Positions 15,778 through 23,397 of a stretch of 64,000 nt of DNA are shown here, one piece after another. How positions within the stretch are numbered: position 1 is the stretch's first letter; the number at the start of each line of letters is the position of its first letter. Below the pieces are notes generated by a model. The model saw only the letters and a list, made by a program, of their open reading frames with translations, was not told the DNA's origin and searched no databases. The translations under genes and the position numbers were made by a program. Origin of the DNA: Streptomyces eurythermus (GTDB lineage: Bacteria; Actinomycetota; Actinomycetes; Streptomycetales; Streptomycetaceae); the NCBI RefSeq assembly GCF_014649115.1, contig NZ_BMSK01000028.1:44220-108219 (forward strand). Direction: 5' to 3'.

Positions 15778-16341
15778 ATGACGGCCCAGCCCAGGCGCAG
15801 CGACGCCCGCCGCAACCGGGCCCGCCTGGTCGAGGCGGCGACGGCGCTCTTCGACGAGGTGGGAACCGACGCGGCGTCGATGAACGACATCGCCCGGCGG
15901 GCGGGAGTGGGCCCGGGGACCCTGTGGCGCCACTTCCCCGACAAGGAGGCGCTGACGGCCGAGGTCGTCGGCCGGAGCCTGGACGGGCTCGCGGCCCTGG
16001 CCGCCGAGCTGCCCGGGAGCCCGGACGACCCGGACTTCCTGCGGCGGTGGGTGTCCGCGCTCGTACGGCACATCACCCGGTACCGCGGCCTCGCCGTCCG
16101 TTACGCCGAGGCCGCGCGGAGCGCCGACGGTCCCCTGGGCGCGCGCTGCCGGGCCGTCGAGGAAGCCGCCGCCGGACTGCTGGAACGGGCGCGGGAACGC
16201 GGGCAGGTGCGGGCCGACCTGACCGCGCCCGAGCTGATCCGGCTGGCCACGGCCGTCGCCTGGGTCAGTGAGACGACCGCCCCTTCGGACACCACCGCAC
16301 GCCTGCTCGACCTCGTCTTCGAGGGCGTGCGGCCCCGCTGA
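15778..16341 (+). CDS. TetR-family transcriptional repressor
   Basis: The 187-residue protein has a TetR N-terminal DNA-binding domain (RNRARLVEAATALFDEVGTD then DIARRAGVGPGTLWRHFPDKEAL, residues 14-55) and a C-terminal helical ligand domain beginning near residue 75 (RRWVSALVRHITRYRGLA). AGGAGGAGGACCCG precedes the ATG. It is divergent from an LLM-class oxidoreductase; two palindromic operators overlap the shared promoter, so it most probably represses both itself and that enzyme. Confidence 0.92.
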   Translation: MTAQPRRSDARRNRARLVEAATALFDEVGTDAASMNDIARRAGVGPGTLWRHFPDKEALTAEVVGRSLDGLAALAAELPGSPDDPDFLRRWVSALVRHITRYRGLAVRYAEAARSADGPLGARCRAVEEAAAGLLERARERGQVRADLTAPELIRLATAVAWVSETTAPSDTTARLLDLVFEGVRPR

Positions 16342-16415
16342 GCCGGGACACGGCCGTGCCGGGGGCCCGGAGCCCTCAGGCGTCCCCCGCTCCGGCCGAG
16401 CCCGCCCGTCCCGGA

Positions 16416-17303
16416 TCAGTGCCGTCCCAGCATCTCCGCCACCCGCATGAACCCGTCCCCGCCGTGGCCCAGCCCGATGACGCGGCGGGCCAGCCCCTCC
16501 ACGGAGCGCATCACGCCCGCGTCGATGCCGTGGGACTCGGAGACGGCGACGACGTGGGACATGGTCGAGACCGCCGACGTGATGGGGTTGATCCGGCCGG
16601 AGTAGGTGCCGTCGTCGGCGTCCCGGGCGAACTCCTCGAACAGGGGCGGCAGGATCGCGCCGATGCCCTGGGCGAACGGGGCCAGTTCCCCGGCGGTGAC
16701 GCCCTCCGCCCGGGCGATCGCCACGGCGTGCGCGTAACCGGCCATCGCGGTCCAGAAGATGTCGAGCAGCGCGATGTCGAAGGTGGCCGCGCGCCCGGTC
16801 TCCTCCCCCAGGTGGGTGTGCGTCCCGCCGAGCGTCTCCAGCACCGGCAGATACCGCTCGTACAGGTCGCGCGGTCCGCTGTGCAGGAAGACGGCCTCCG
16901 GGGTGCCGATGCTGGGGGCCGGCGTCATGATCGCGCCGTCCAGGTAGCCGATGCCGTGGGCCGCCGCCCACTCGGCGGTGTCCCGGGCCCGGGCCGGGGT
17001 GTCGGCGGTCAGGCTGACCACGGTACGGCCCTTCAGCGCGCGGGTGACCTCCTCGCCGCGCAGGATCCCGTCCGAGGCGTCGTAGTCGACCACACAGATG
17101 ACGGTCAACTCCGAGGCGGCTACCGCCTCTTCGGCCGTCGCCGCGACGACCGCGCCCCGCTCGGTCAGGTCCCCCTCCCTGCCGGGTGTGCGGTTCCAGA
17201 CCGTGGTCCGCAGGCCGGCCTCGACGAACGCGCCCGCCAGCGAGCGGCCCATCGGGCCGAGGCCGAGCACGGTGACGGCAGGAAGATTCACGGCTGTTGA
17301 CAT
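16416..17303 (-). CDS. Imine-reductase-like NAD(P)-dependent oxidoreductase
   Basis: The 295-residue enzyme has an N-terminal Rossmann fold (VTVLGLGPMGRSLAGAFVEAG, residues 10-30, and the NADP-type loop VWNRTPGR) and a C-terminal helical domain of the beta-hydroxyacid dehydrogenase/imine reductase superfamily. The segment VCVxDYDA-like (VICVVDYDASDGIL), DGAIMTPAPSIGT and the FDIALLD stretch, in which the Asp aligns with the proposed catalytic Asp of streptomycete imine reductases, support that subgroup. GGHGGDGF near the end also matches. Divergent from an HxlR regulator. Natural substrate unknown. Confidence 0.8.
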   Translation of the reverse strand: MSTAVNLPAVTVLGLGPMGRSLAGAFVEAGLRTTVWNRTPGREGDLTERGAVVAATAEEAVAASELTVICVVDYDASDGILRGEEVTRALKGRTVVSLTADTPARARDTAEWAAAHGIGYLDGAIMTPAPSIGTPEAVFLHSGPRDLYERYLPVLETLGGTHTHLGEETGRAATFDIALLDIFWTAMAGYAHAVAIARAEGVTAGELAPFAQGIGAILPPLFEEFARDADDGTYSGRINPITSAVSTMSHVVAVSESHGIDAGVMRSVEGLARRVIGLGHGGDGFMRVAEMLGRH

Positions 17304-17383
17304 GTTGCGACTCCCGTATGTGCTGATCGTGAACAGTGGAGAAGAGCGGCCGGAGGGCCGCGGGGAAGACGAAGAGGACGACG

Positions 17384-17734
17384 ATGACGCGCAGCCGTGC
17401 CCAGGACCCGAACGTCTGCGGAGTGACCGCCGCGATCGCCGTGATCGACGGCAAGTGGAAGACGTCGCTGCTGTGGCTGCTGGAGTCCGGCCCGCACCGG
17501 CCCGCCGAACTGCGCCGCCGGCTGGCCGGGTTGAGCGAGAAGGTGCTGACCCAGGCGCTGCGCGAGATGGAACAGGACGGCCTGGTGCACCGGGAGGTGC
17601 ACGATGTGCTGCCGCCGAAGACCGTGTACTCGCTGACCGCGTTCGGCCGCGACCTCGCCGAGGCACTGGACCCGCTGGCCGAGTGGGGCCACCGCCGTCT
17701 GGACCTGCTCCGCGCGGGCGAGGCGGCGTCCTGA
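17384..17734 (+). CDS. HxlR-family transcriptional regulator
   Basis: The 116-residue winged-helix protein has the HxlR pattern: an N-terminal cysteine (NVCGVTAAIAVIDGKWKTSLLWLLESG), PAELRRRLAGLSEKVLTQALREMEQDGLV, and the wing PPKTVYSLTAFG. ATG 17384 is chosen because GAAGAGGACG lies just before it; an upstream in-frame ATG at 17336 lacks one. HxlR proteins respond to electrophiles, quinones or aldehydes, often through the N-terminal Cys. It is divergent from the imine-reductase-like gene, 80 bp apart, a typical target arrangement. Confidence 0.87.
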   Translation: MTRSRAQDPNVCGVTAAIAVIDGKWKTSLLWLLESGPHRPAELRRRLAGLSEKVLTQALREMEQDGLVHREVHDVLPPKTVYSLTAFGRDLAEALDPLAEWGHRRLDLLRAGEAAS

Positions 17735-17823
17735 CGGGCCGCCGGCCGTCACCTCCTTGTCCGTCCTCCGGCAGCCCCTGACCTCGACAAACAGCTTCTC
17801 CCGGGCGGCCGGGGCTGCCAAGT

Positions 17824-17841
17824 ACCCACAAAAAAGTGGGT
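17824..17841. promoter_or_regulatory. Inverted repeat upstream of alpha-galactosidase
   Basis: ACCCAC (17824-17829) and GTGGGT (17836-17841) flank AAAAAA; the wider context GTACCCAC...GTGGGTGTC is nearly symmetrical. It lies 73 nt upstream of the GH27 start and 90 nt after hxlR. It could be an HxlR-type operator or, as RNA, a weak hairpin. Confidence 0.55.
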
Positions 17842-17914
17842 GTCAGGCACCTCCACCGCGCTCCTTCGCCACCGTCCAGGCCCCCTTGGGCGACCGGACC
17901 GAGAGGACACCACC

Positions 17915-19192
17915 GTGGACCGACCCCTCCCCGCACGCCGGCTGCGGCCGCCGATGGGCTGGAACAGCTGGGACTGCTACGGCCCCACCGTCACCGAGCA
18001 GGAGGTGCTGGCCAACGCGGAGTTCATGGCCCGCCGGCTGCTGCCGTACGGCTGGGACACCGTGGTCGTGGACATCCAGTGGTACGAGCCGACGGCCCGC
18101 GCGCACGGCTACAACCCCGACGCCCCGCTGGTCCTGGACGCGTACGGCCGTCAGCTCCCGGCGCCGAACCGGTTCCCGTCCGCCGCCGGCGGGGCGGGCT
18201 TCGCGCCGCTGGCCCTCCGGGTGCACGAGCTCGGGCTGCGCTTCGGCCTGCACATCATGCGGGGCATCCCGCGCCGCGCCGTGGCCGCCCGACTGCCCGT
18301 GTACGGCACGGAGTTCACCGCCGACGAGATCGCCGACACGGCCTCGGTGTGCCCGTGGAACACCGACAATCACGGCCTGGACCACAACCATCCGGGCGCC
18401 CAGGCGTACTACGACGCCCAGGTGGCGCAGTTCGCCGCGTGGGGCGTGGACTTCGTCAAGGCCGACGACATGCTGTTCCCGTACCACGAACGGGAGATCG
18501 CCGCGTACGCGCGGGCCGTCGAGCGCTGCGGCCGGCCGGTCGAGCTGAGCCTCTCCCCCGGCACCGACGTCTCCCTCGCCCGTCTGGACCATCTGCGGGA
18601 GCACGCCACCATGTGGCGTGTCTGCGACGACCTGTGGGACCGCTGGGCGGACGTGGAGGCCCAGTTCGCCCGGATGGCCCGGTGGGCGCCCTGGCAGGGC
18701 GAGGGGGGCTGGGCGGACGCGGACATGCTGCCCCTCGGCCGGATCGGCATCCGCGCCGAACGCGGCACGGACCGGCTGTGTTCCCTGACCCGTCCCGAGC
18801 AGATCAGCCTGCTCACCCTGTGGCTGATCTCCCGGTCGCCGCTGATGATGGGCGGCGACCTGCCCACCAGCCCGCCCGAGACCATCGAACTGCTCACCAA
18901 CGACGAGGCGCTGGCCGTGCTGTGGCACAGCACCGGCAACCGCGAGGTGCTCCGCGAGAACGGCCTGGTGCTGTGGGCCGCCCGGGACACCGACGGCCGT
19001 ACCCGGTACGCCGCCGTCTTCTCCCTGGCCGGTGAACCCCGCCGGTACGAGGTGCCGCTCGGCTCGGCCGGGGCCCGCCCCGCCGACCGGATCCGCGAGC
19101 TGTGGACCCACGCCGACGTCCCGCACGACGGCCGGCACCTCACCGTGGACCTGCCCGCCCACGGCGCCGCCCTCTTTCGCCTCGCCTCCTAA
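17915..19192 (+). CDS. GH27-type alpha-galactosidase, cytoplasmic
   Basis: The 425-residue enzyme shows glycoside hydrolase clan-D features: PPMGWNSWDCYG (residues 13-24), VDIQWYEP, GLHIMRGIPRRAV, the nucleophile motif FVKADDMLF with Asp184, and WRVCDDLWDRW in which Asp239 is the probable acid/base. A C-terminal beta-sandwich domain ends near residue 425. There is no signal peptide, so it acts inside the cell on imported oligosaccharides. GTG 17915 is chosen because GAGAGGACACCACC precedes it and homology begins soon after. The stop codon (TAA) overlaps the CCTAAA half-site of the next operator. Exact sugar specificity is not certain. Confidence 0.88.
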   Translation: MDRPLPARRLRPPMGWNSWDCYGPTVTEQEVLANAEFMARRLLPYGWDTVVVDIQWYEPTARAHGYNPDAPLVLDAYGRQLPAPNRFPSAAGGAGFAPLALRVHELGLRFGLHIMRGIPRRAVAARLPVYGTEFTADEIADTASVCPWNTDNHGLDHNHPGAQAYYDAQVAQFAAWGVDFVKADDMLFPYHEREIAAYARAVERCGRPVELSLSPGTDVSLARLDHLREHATMWRVCDDLWDRWADVEAQFARMARWAPWQGEGGWADADMLPLGRIGIRAERGTDRLCSLTRPEQISLLTLWLISRSPLMMGGDLPTSPPETIELLTNDEALAVLWHSTGNREVLRENGLVLWAARDTDGRTRYAAVFSLAGEPRRYEVPLGSAGARPADRIRELWTHADVPHDGRHLTVDLPAHGAALFRLAS

Positions 19193-19208
19193 ACCTTGAT
19201 CCCGTTTG

Positions 19209-19223
19209 CCTAAACCCTTTAGG
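19209..19223. promoter_or_regulatory. CCTAAA-CCC-TTTAGG operator before TetR/SGNH operon
   Basis: A perfect 6-bp inverted repeat, CCTAAA (19209-19214) and TTTAGG (19218-19223), lies 37 nt upstream of the TetR ATG. A further CCTAAACC direct copy sits at 19188-19195. Probable autoregulatory site. Confidence 0.7.
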
Positions 19224-19259
19224 AAGTTCCATACTCCTCTCCGACAGACAGGAGAGAAG

Positions 19260-19835
19260 ATGATGGCGCGTGCGGGCCTGACCACGCAGCGACTGGTCCG
19301 GGCCGGGGCGGAACTCGCCGACGAGGTCGGCTTCGACCAGGTGACGGTCTCGGCGCTGGCCCGGCGGTTCGACGTGAAGGTCGCGAGCCTGTACTCGCAC
19401 CTGCGCAGCTCCCAGGACCTGAAGACGCGGATCGCGCTGCTCGCCCTGGAGGAGATGGCCGACCGCGCCGCCGAGGCACTGGCCGGCCGGTCCGGCAAGG
19501 ACGCCCTCGCCGCCTTCGCGAACGTCTGCCGGGACTACGCCCGGGCCCACCCCGGCCGCTACACGGCGGCCCGGCACCCGCTGGACGACGCGACGGCGGC
19601 CGGCAGCGCGGGCGTCCGCATCGCCCAGCTGAACCGCGCCATCCTGCGCGGCTACGACCTCGCCGAACCGGACCAGACACACGCCGTGCGCCTCCTCGGC
19701 AGCGTCTTCCACGGCTACGTCAGCCTGGAGACGGCCGGCGGCTTCGCCCACAGCGCGCCCGACTCCGAGGAGTCCTGGGCCCGGATCCTGGACGCCCTCG
19801 ACTCCCTGCTGCGCAACTGGCCCGCCCACCCCTGA
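19260..19835 (+). CDS. TetR-family regulator with WHG-type C-terminal domain
   Basis: The 191-residue protein has a TetR helix-turn-helix (GFDQVTVSALARRFDVKVASLYSHLRSSQDL, residues 25-55) and a C-terminal domain of the WHG type (residues 80-190, FHGYVSLETAGGFAHS). GGAGAGAAG precedes ATG 19260; an ATG one codon later is equally possible. It forms a two-gene unit with the SGNH hydrolase 17 bp downstream and is preceded by a CCTAAA-N3-TTTAGG palindrome. This TetR plus GDSL pairing recurs in streptomycetes as I recall it; the effector is unknown. Confidence 0.88.
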   Translation: MMARAGLTTQRLVRAGAELADEVGFDQVTVSALARRFDVKVASLYSHLRSSQDLKTRIALLALEEMADRAAEALAGRSGKDALAAFANVCRDYARAHPGRYTAARHPLDDATAAGSAGVRIAQLNRAILRGYDLAEPDQTHAVRLLGSVFHGYVSLETAGGFAHSAPDSEESWARILDALDSLLRNWPAHP

Positions 19836-19852
19836 GACCCCTGGCAGACACG

Positions 19853-21022
19853 ATGCACACCATTGCCCTCACCGCCGGTCTGATCCGCGGCGCCCTCGAA
19901 CTGGAGCGCACCGCGCGCGGGCTGCTGCCGCACCGGCTGCCCGCCCGGGCCCGCGCCCAGTGCGCCGACCCGCAGCTGGCCCTGGCCGAGTCCCAGCCCT
20001 CCGGCGTACGGCTGGTCTTCCGCACCCGCGCCACCGCCGTCGAGCTGGACACCCTGCCGACCAAGCGGGTCTACACCGGCGCACCGCCCCGCCCGGACGG
20101 CGTCTACGAACTGCTGGTGGACGGCCGCCCGGCCGGCCGCGCCTCCCTCGCCGAGGGCGACACCCTCACCGTCGACCTGGCCACCGGCTCCGCCGAGCAC
20201 CGGCCCGGCCCCGTGGGCACCGTGCGTTTCGCCGGTCTGCCGGACACCGTCAAGGACGTGGAGATCTGGCTGCCGCACAACGAGACCACCGAACTCGTCG
20301 CGCTGCGCGCCGACGCCCCCGTGGAACCCGTACCGGACCGGGGCCGCCGGGTGTGGCTGCACCACGGCAGCTCGATCAGCCACGGTTCCGACGCGGCGAG
20401 CCCCACCACCACCTGGCCGGCGCTCGCCGCGTCCCTGGGCGGAGTCGAGCTGGTCAACCTCGGGCTGGGCGGCAGCGCGCTGCTCGACCCGTTCACGGCC
20501 CGCGCCCTGCGCGACACGCCCGCCGACCTGATCAGCGTCAAGCTCGGCATCAACGTGGTCAACGCCGACGTGATGCGGCTGCGCGCCTTCGGCCCGGCCG
20601 TACACGGTTTCCTCGACACCGTCCGCGAGGGCCACCCCGACACGCCGCTGCTCGTGGTCTCGCCGGTCCTGTGCCCGATGCACGAGGACACGCCCGGCCC
20701 CACCGCCATGGACCTGGCGGCCCTGGGCGCGGGACGGCTGCGGTACCGGGCCACCGGGGATCCCGCCGAGCGGGCGGCCGGGAAGCTCACGCTGGGAGTC
20801 GTCCGGGACGAGCTGGCCCGGATCGTGCGCGAACGGGCCGCCGAGGACCCCCGGCTGCACTACCTGGACGGCCGGGAGCTGTACGGCGAGGCCGACTTCG
20901 CCGAGTTGCCGCTGCCCGACGGCCTCCACCCGGACACCGCCGGCCACCGCCGGATCGGCGAACGGTTCGCGGCGCTGGCGTTCGCCCCGGACGGTCCCTT
21001 CACGGCCGGGCCGGCCGCCTGA
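19853..21022 (+). CDS. SGNH/GDSL hydrolase
   Basis: The 389-residue protein has an N-terminal beta-rich domain (residues 45-150, carbohydrate-esterase-2-N-like, with PTKRVYTGAPPRPDGVYELLVDG) and a C-terminal SGNH hydrolase domain: block I HHGSSISHGSDA (Ser nucleophile around residue 173), GLGGSA block II, GINVVNADVM block III and the DGLHPDTAGH block V with the catalytic Asp-x-x-His. No signal peptide is seen. It probably removes acyl groups from a sugar or small-molecule ester in the cytoplasm. Co-transcribed with the preceding TetR gene. Confidence 0.85.
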   Translation: MHTIALTAGLIRGALELERTARGLLPHRLPARARAQCADPQLALAESQPSGVRLVFRTRATAVELDTLPTKRVYTGAPPRPDGVYELLVDGRPAGRASLAEGDTLTVDLATGSAEHRPGPVGTVRFAGLPDTVKDVEIWLPHNETTELVALRADAPVEPVPDRGRRVWLHHGSSISHGSDAASPTTTWPALAASLGGVELVNLGLGGSALLDPFTARALRDTPADLISVKLGINVVNADVMRLRAFGPAVHGFLDTVREGHPDTPLLVVSPVLCPMHEDTPGPTAMDLAALGAGRLRYRATGDPAERAAGKLTLGVVRDELARIVRERAAEDPRLHYLDGRELYGEADFAELPLPDGLHPDTAGHRRIGERFAALAFAPDGPFTAGPAA

Positions 21023-21054
21023 CCGTAGCCCGGACACCCGTGACCGCGGGCGGC

Positions 21055-21723
21055 TCAGACCAGGTGCGCGAAGACGACCAGGTTGTCGGTGTAGTCGCGC
21101 ACCGTACGGTCGTAGTCCCCGGCGCAGGTGATGAGGCGGGCCTCGGGGCGGTCGGCGTCGGCGTACACCCGCTCGCTGGGGAAGTCGTCCTTGGCGAAGG
21201 TCTCGGCGCTGTCGACGACGAACTCCGCCGTACGCCCGTCGGCCCGCTCCACGGAGAACCGGTCGCCGGCCTCCAGCCGGTCCAGGTTGGCGAAGACGGC
21301 CGCCGAGGTCACCGTGTCGACGTGCCCGGCGATGATCGCGGTGCCCCGCTCACCGGGCGAGACACCGTCGGCGTACCAGCCGACGAGGTTGGTGTCGCCC
21401 GCGGGCGGCGGCTCCAGCTGGCCCGAGGAGCCGAGGGCCAGGGTGGTGAAGGGGGCGTCCACGGAGATCGCCGGGATGCGCAGCCGGGTCGGCGTGGACC
21501 GGGGCAGTACCTCGCCCGGCTGCCCGGGACCGGCCGAGGCGGCGGCGCCGGAACCGGCACTCGATGCCCGGGGCGGGCCGGGCTCACCGGTCGGCTGGTG
21601 ACCGCCGAACAGGCTGAAGGCGAGGAGGACCGCCGCCACCCCCCACAGCGTCAGCCGCCCGCCGGAGCCGGAGCGCCGGTCGTCCGCCGACGCCGGGGAG
21701 GCCGCGGAAGGATCTGCTGCCAT
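21055..21723 (-). CDS. Class E/F-like sortase
   Basis: The 222-residue protein has a single N-terminal membrane anchor (LTLWGVAAVLLAFSLFG, residues 24-40), a Pro/Ala/Ser linker and a sortase barrel: RIPAISVDAPFT, the catalytic His134 in IIAGHVDT, Cys200 in LITCAGD, and a downstream Arg in the DRTVRDYTDN segment. This layout fits the class F sortases common in actinobacteria, membrane-bound transpeptidases (or housekeeping enzymes of unclear activity) that attach sorted proteins to peptidoglycan. GAGGTGG precedes ATG 21723. A C-terminally anchored candidate substrate is encoded upstream on the same strand. Confidence 0.88.
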   Translation of the reverse strand: MAADPSAASPASADDRRSGSGGRLTLWGVAAVLLAFSLFGGHQPTGEPGPPRASSAGSGAAASAGPGQPGEVLPRSTPTRLRIPAISVDAPFTTLALGSSGQLEPPPAGDTNLVGWYADGVSPGERGTAIIAGHVDTVTSAAVFANLDRLEAGDRFSVERADGRTAEFVVDSAETFAKDDFPSERVYADADRPEARLITCAGDYDRTVRDYTDNLVVFAHLV

Positions 21724-21839
21724 CGGACACCACCTCACTCGAGCACGGCAGCACGGGGATCGGATCGGTAAGCACACCGGCGGAGCACCGTCACACGCCG
21801 AGGCGGCGCGGGCGCGGGGCGCGGGGCGGGGACGCGGGC

Positions 21840-22400
21840 CGCCGACGGGACACCGCCACGGGCGGGGCGGGGCGATGACGGCCCGGCACGGTACAGGAGA
21901 CACCGCCGCGGGCGGAGGCGGTCAGTGGCGGTCCCCTGCACACCGCGGGGCCGTGAACCGCCGACGGGACACCAGCGAACGCCAAGGCGAACGGTGACGG
22001 TCCGGACACCGAACGGGCAGAGCGGGCCGCCGGCGCGGACCGACGCGCGGAGACGGGCAGCAGCCACACCGGCACGCCACGGAGCATGGGCCACCGGCGG
22101 AGCGGCAACGCGCGCGGAGGCGAGCGGCGGCGGTCCGGCGCCCTGCGGCGTGCACAGGCTGCCGACGGGACACCGCCGCGCGCGGAGACGGGCGATGATG
22201 GCCCTGGCACGGCACGGGCAGAGCGGGACGCCGGCGCGGCACCCACGCGCGGAGACGGCAGTGGCGATCCTGGCGCACGGGCCGCCGGCGGGACACCGCC
22301 GCGAGCGGCGACGGGGCGGTGGCGGTCCGGCGCGGTGTGGAGGCGCGGGCCGCCGGCGCGGTCGGCGTGCCGACGGTGTCCGCGCCCCCTGGCACACAAT
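21840..22400. repeat. Degenerate ~63-bp tandem repeat array in intergenic DNA
   Basis: The 738-bp space between the sortase and the surface-protein gene is mostly a tandem array of about nine degenerate copies. A recognisable core is GCCGACGGGACACCGCCGCG followed by GCGGAGACGG and GATGATGGCCCTGGCACGG; copies begin near 21841, 21899, 21961, 22029, 22092, 22163, 22229, 22281 and 22348, spaced 52-71 bp. Reading frames stay open on both strands through the array but give only compositionally biased translations. No spacer/repeat regularity of a CRISPR array is present. Confidence 0.7.
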
Positions 22401-22461
22401 GGCGGCCGCAATCCCTGGCGCACGGCCGTGTCCGCGTCCCCTGGCGCACGGCGGCGGCCCG

Positions 22462-23052
22462 TCAGGACACCGTGCCGGTGGCCTTCTTGCGGCGCAGCGT
22501 GTACGCGCCGGTGGCGGCCACGGCCAGCACCGCGAGACCGCCCGCGGTGACCCCGGGCGTGGCGAGCGCGCCGCCGCCGGTGTGCATGCCGCCGCGCGGC
22601 TTGTCACGCTCGTCGTCCTCGCCCCACTCGCTCTTGCCGCTCCGGCCGCCCTTGCCCTTGCCGCCGCCCTTTTCCTCCTTGTCGCCCTTCTCCTCGCCGT
22701 CGTCCTCCTCGCCCTTGTCGCGGTAGCTCTCGGGGTCGAACCTGCTGCTGTCGTCGTCCTCCGAGCCCCAGCTGCCGCTGCGCACCGCGGCGAGCGCTCC
22801 GCCACCTGTGTGCATTCCGCCGCGCGGTCCGTCGTGTTCCCCTCCGCTGTCGCGCTTGTTGCCGTATTCGTTGTCGTCGTCGCCGTCGGATCCCTTGTCA
22901 CGGCCGGAGTCGCTGTCGTGCTCCCTGCTGTACGAGGAGTCGTCACGACCGCTGTCGTGTTCGCTGGGAACGGCGAACGCGGCTCCGGGCGTCGCGAAGG
23001 CGAGGGCGGCCGTGGTGGCCGCCGTCGCCAGGAGCATGCGGGCAGAGCGCAT
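22462..23052 (-). CDS. Cell-surface protein with duplicated PRGGMHTGGGAL motif and C-terminal anchor
   Basis: The 196-residue precursor has a Sec signal (MRSARMLLATAATTAALAFA, cleavage near AFA-VP at residue 28), then a highly charged Asp/Ser/Glu/Lys/Gly-rich region. The 13-residue motif PRGGMHTGGGALA occurs twice, in mid-protein and again just before the C-terminal hydrophobic helix (VTAGGLAVLAVAATGAYTL) and the basic tail RRKKATG. That end has the architecture of a cell-wall sorting signal, without LPxTG. The neighbouring sortase (same strand, downstream) suggests that the motif may be its recognition element. The charged region is probably disordered. Confidence 0.8.
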   Translation of the reverse strand: MRSARMLLATAATTAALAFATPGAAFAVPSEHDSGRDDSSYSREHDSDSGRDKGSDGDDDNEYGNKRDSGGEHDGPRGGMHTGGGALAAVRSGSWGSEDDDSSRFDPESYRDKGEEDDGEEKGDKEEKGGGKGKGGRSGKSEWGEDDERDKPRGGMHTGGGALATPGVTAGGLAVLAVAATGAYTLRRKKATGTVS

Positions 23053-23397
23053 AGTGATGTCCTTCCGCCGTGACCGGGCAGCGGATACCTCATCAGCTGG
23101 ATGGACCCGGTCCTGACATGAACCACCGTCAGTGAGGCCCCCGGCGCCCACCATCCGAGCCGCCCAGCCGGGTCACCATGCCACCCGTCTGCCCCAGCGC
23201 GCCCGCTTGGCGACCCCTCGTCCGGGTCAATCGCCGACGCGTCCGTACGCCTGCCGGAGTGAGCGCACGAGGCCCGCCGTGAACGCCGTCGCCCGCGTCC
23301 GGACCGGCTCCGGATGACGCCGGCCCCTTGTTATGACCGGCGTCATAAAGCAGGCTGGTGCCGACAGCACGGCAGGCCGACCCGGCGGGAGGAAGCG
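23053..23397. promoter_or_regulatory. Divergent intergenic region with overlapping palindromes
   Basis: This 345-bp region carries the promoters of both flanking genes. Near its end are two overlapping inverted repeats: ATGACGCCGG (23314-23323) with CCGGCGTCAT (23337-23346), and TTATGAC (23331-23337) with GTCATAA (23342-23348) around CGGC. They lie 50-84 nt before the GTG at 23398, suitable for a regulator of that gene. Nothing else was found. Confidence 0.6.

Noticed and set aside
16268..16450. Short plus-strand frame after tetR
   Set aside because: Overlaps the tetR end out of frame, no coding bias of its own.
21840..22400. CRISPR array
   Set aside because: Unit spacing varies from 52 to 71 bp, the copies themselves diverge along their whole length, and no unique spacers or cas genes are present.
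21791..22423. 210-codon minus-strand frame over the repeat array, with SARGGVPSA-like repeats
   Set aside because: The apparent peptide repeat follows from the DNA repeat; all frames are open there, there is no binding site and the residues are nearly all Arg/Pro/Ala.
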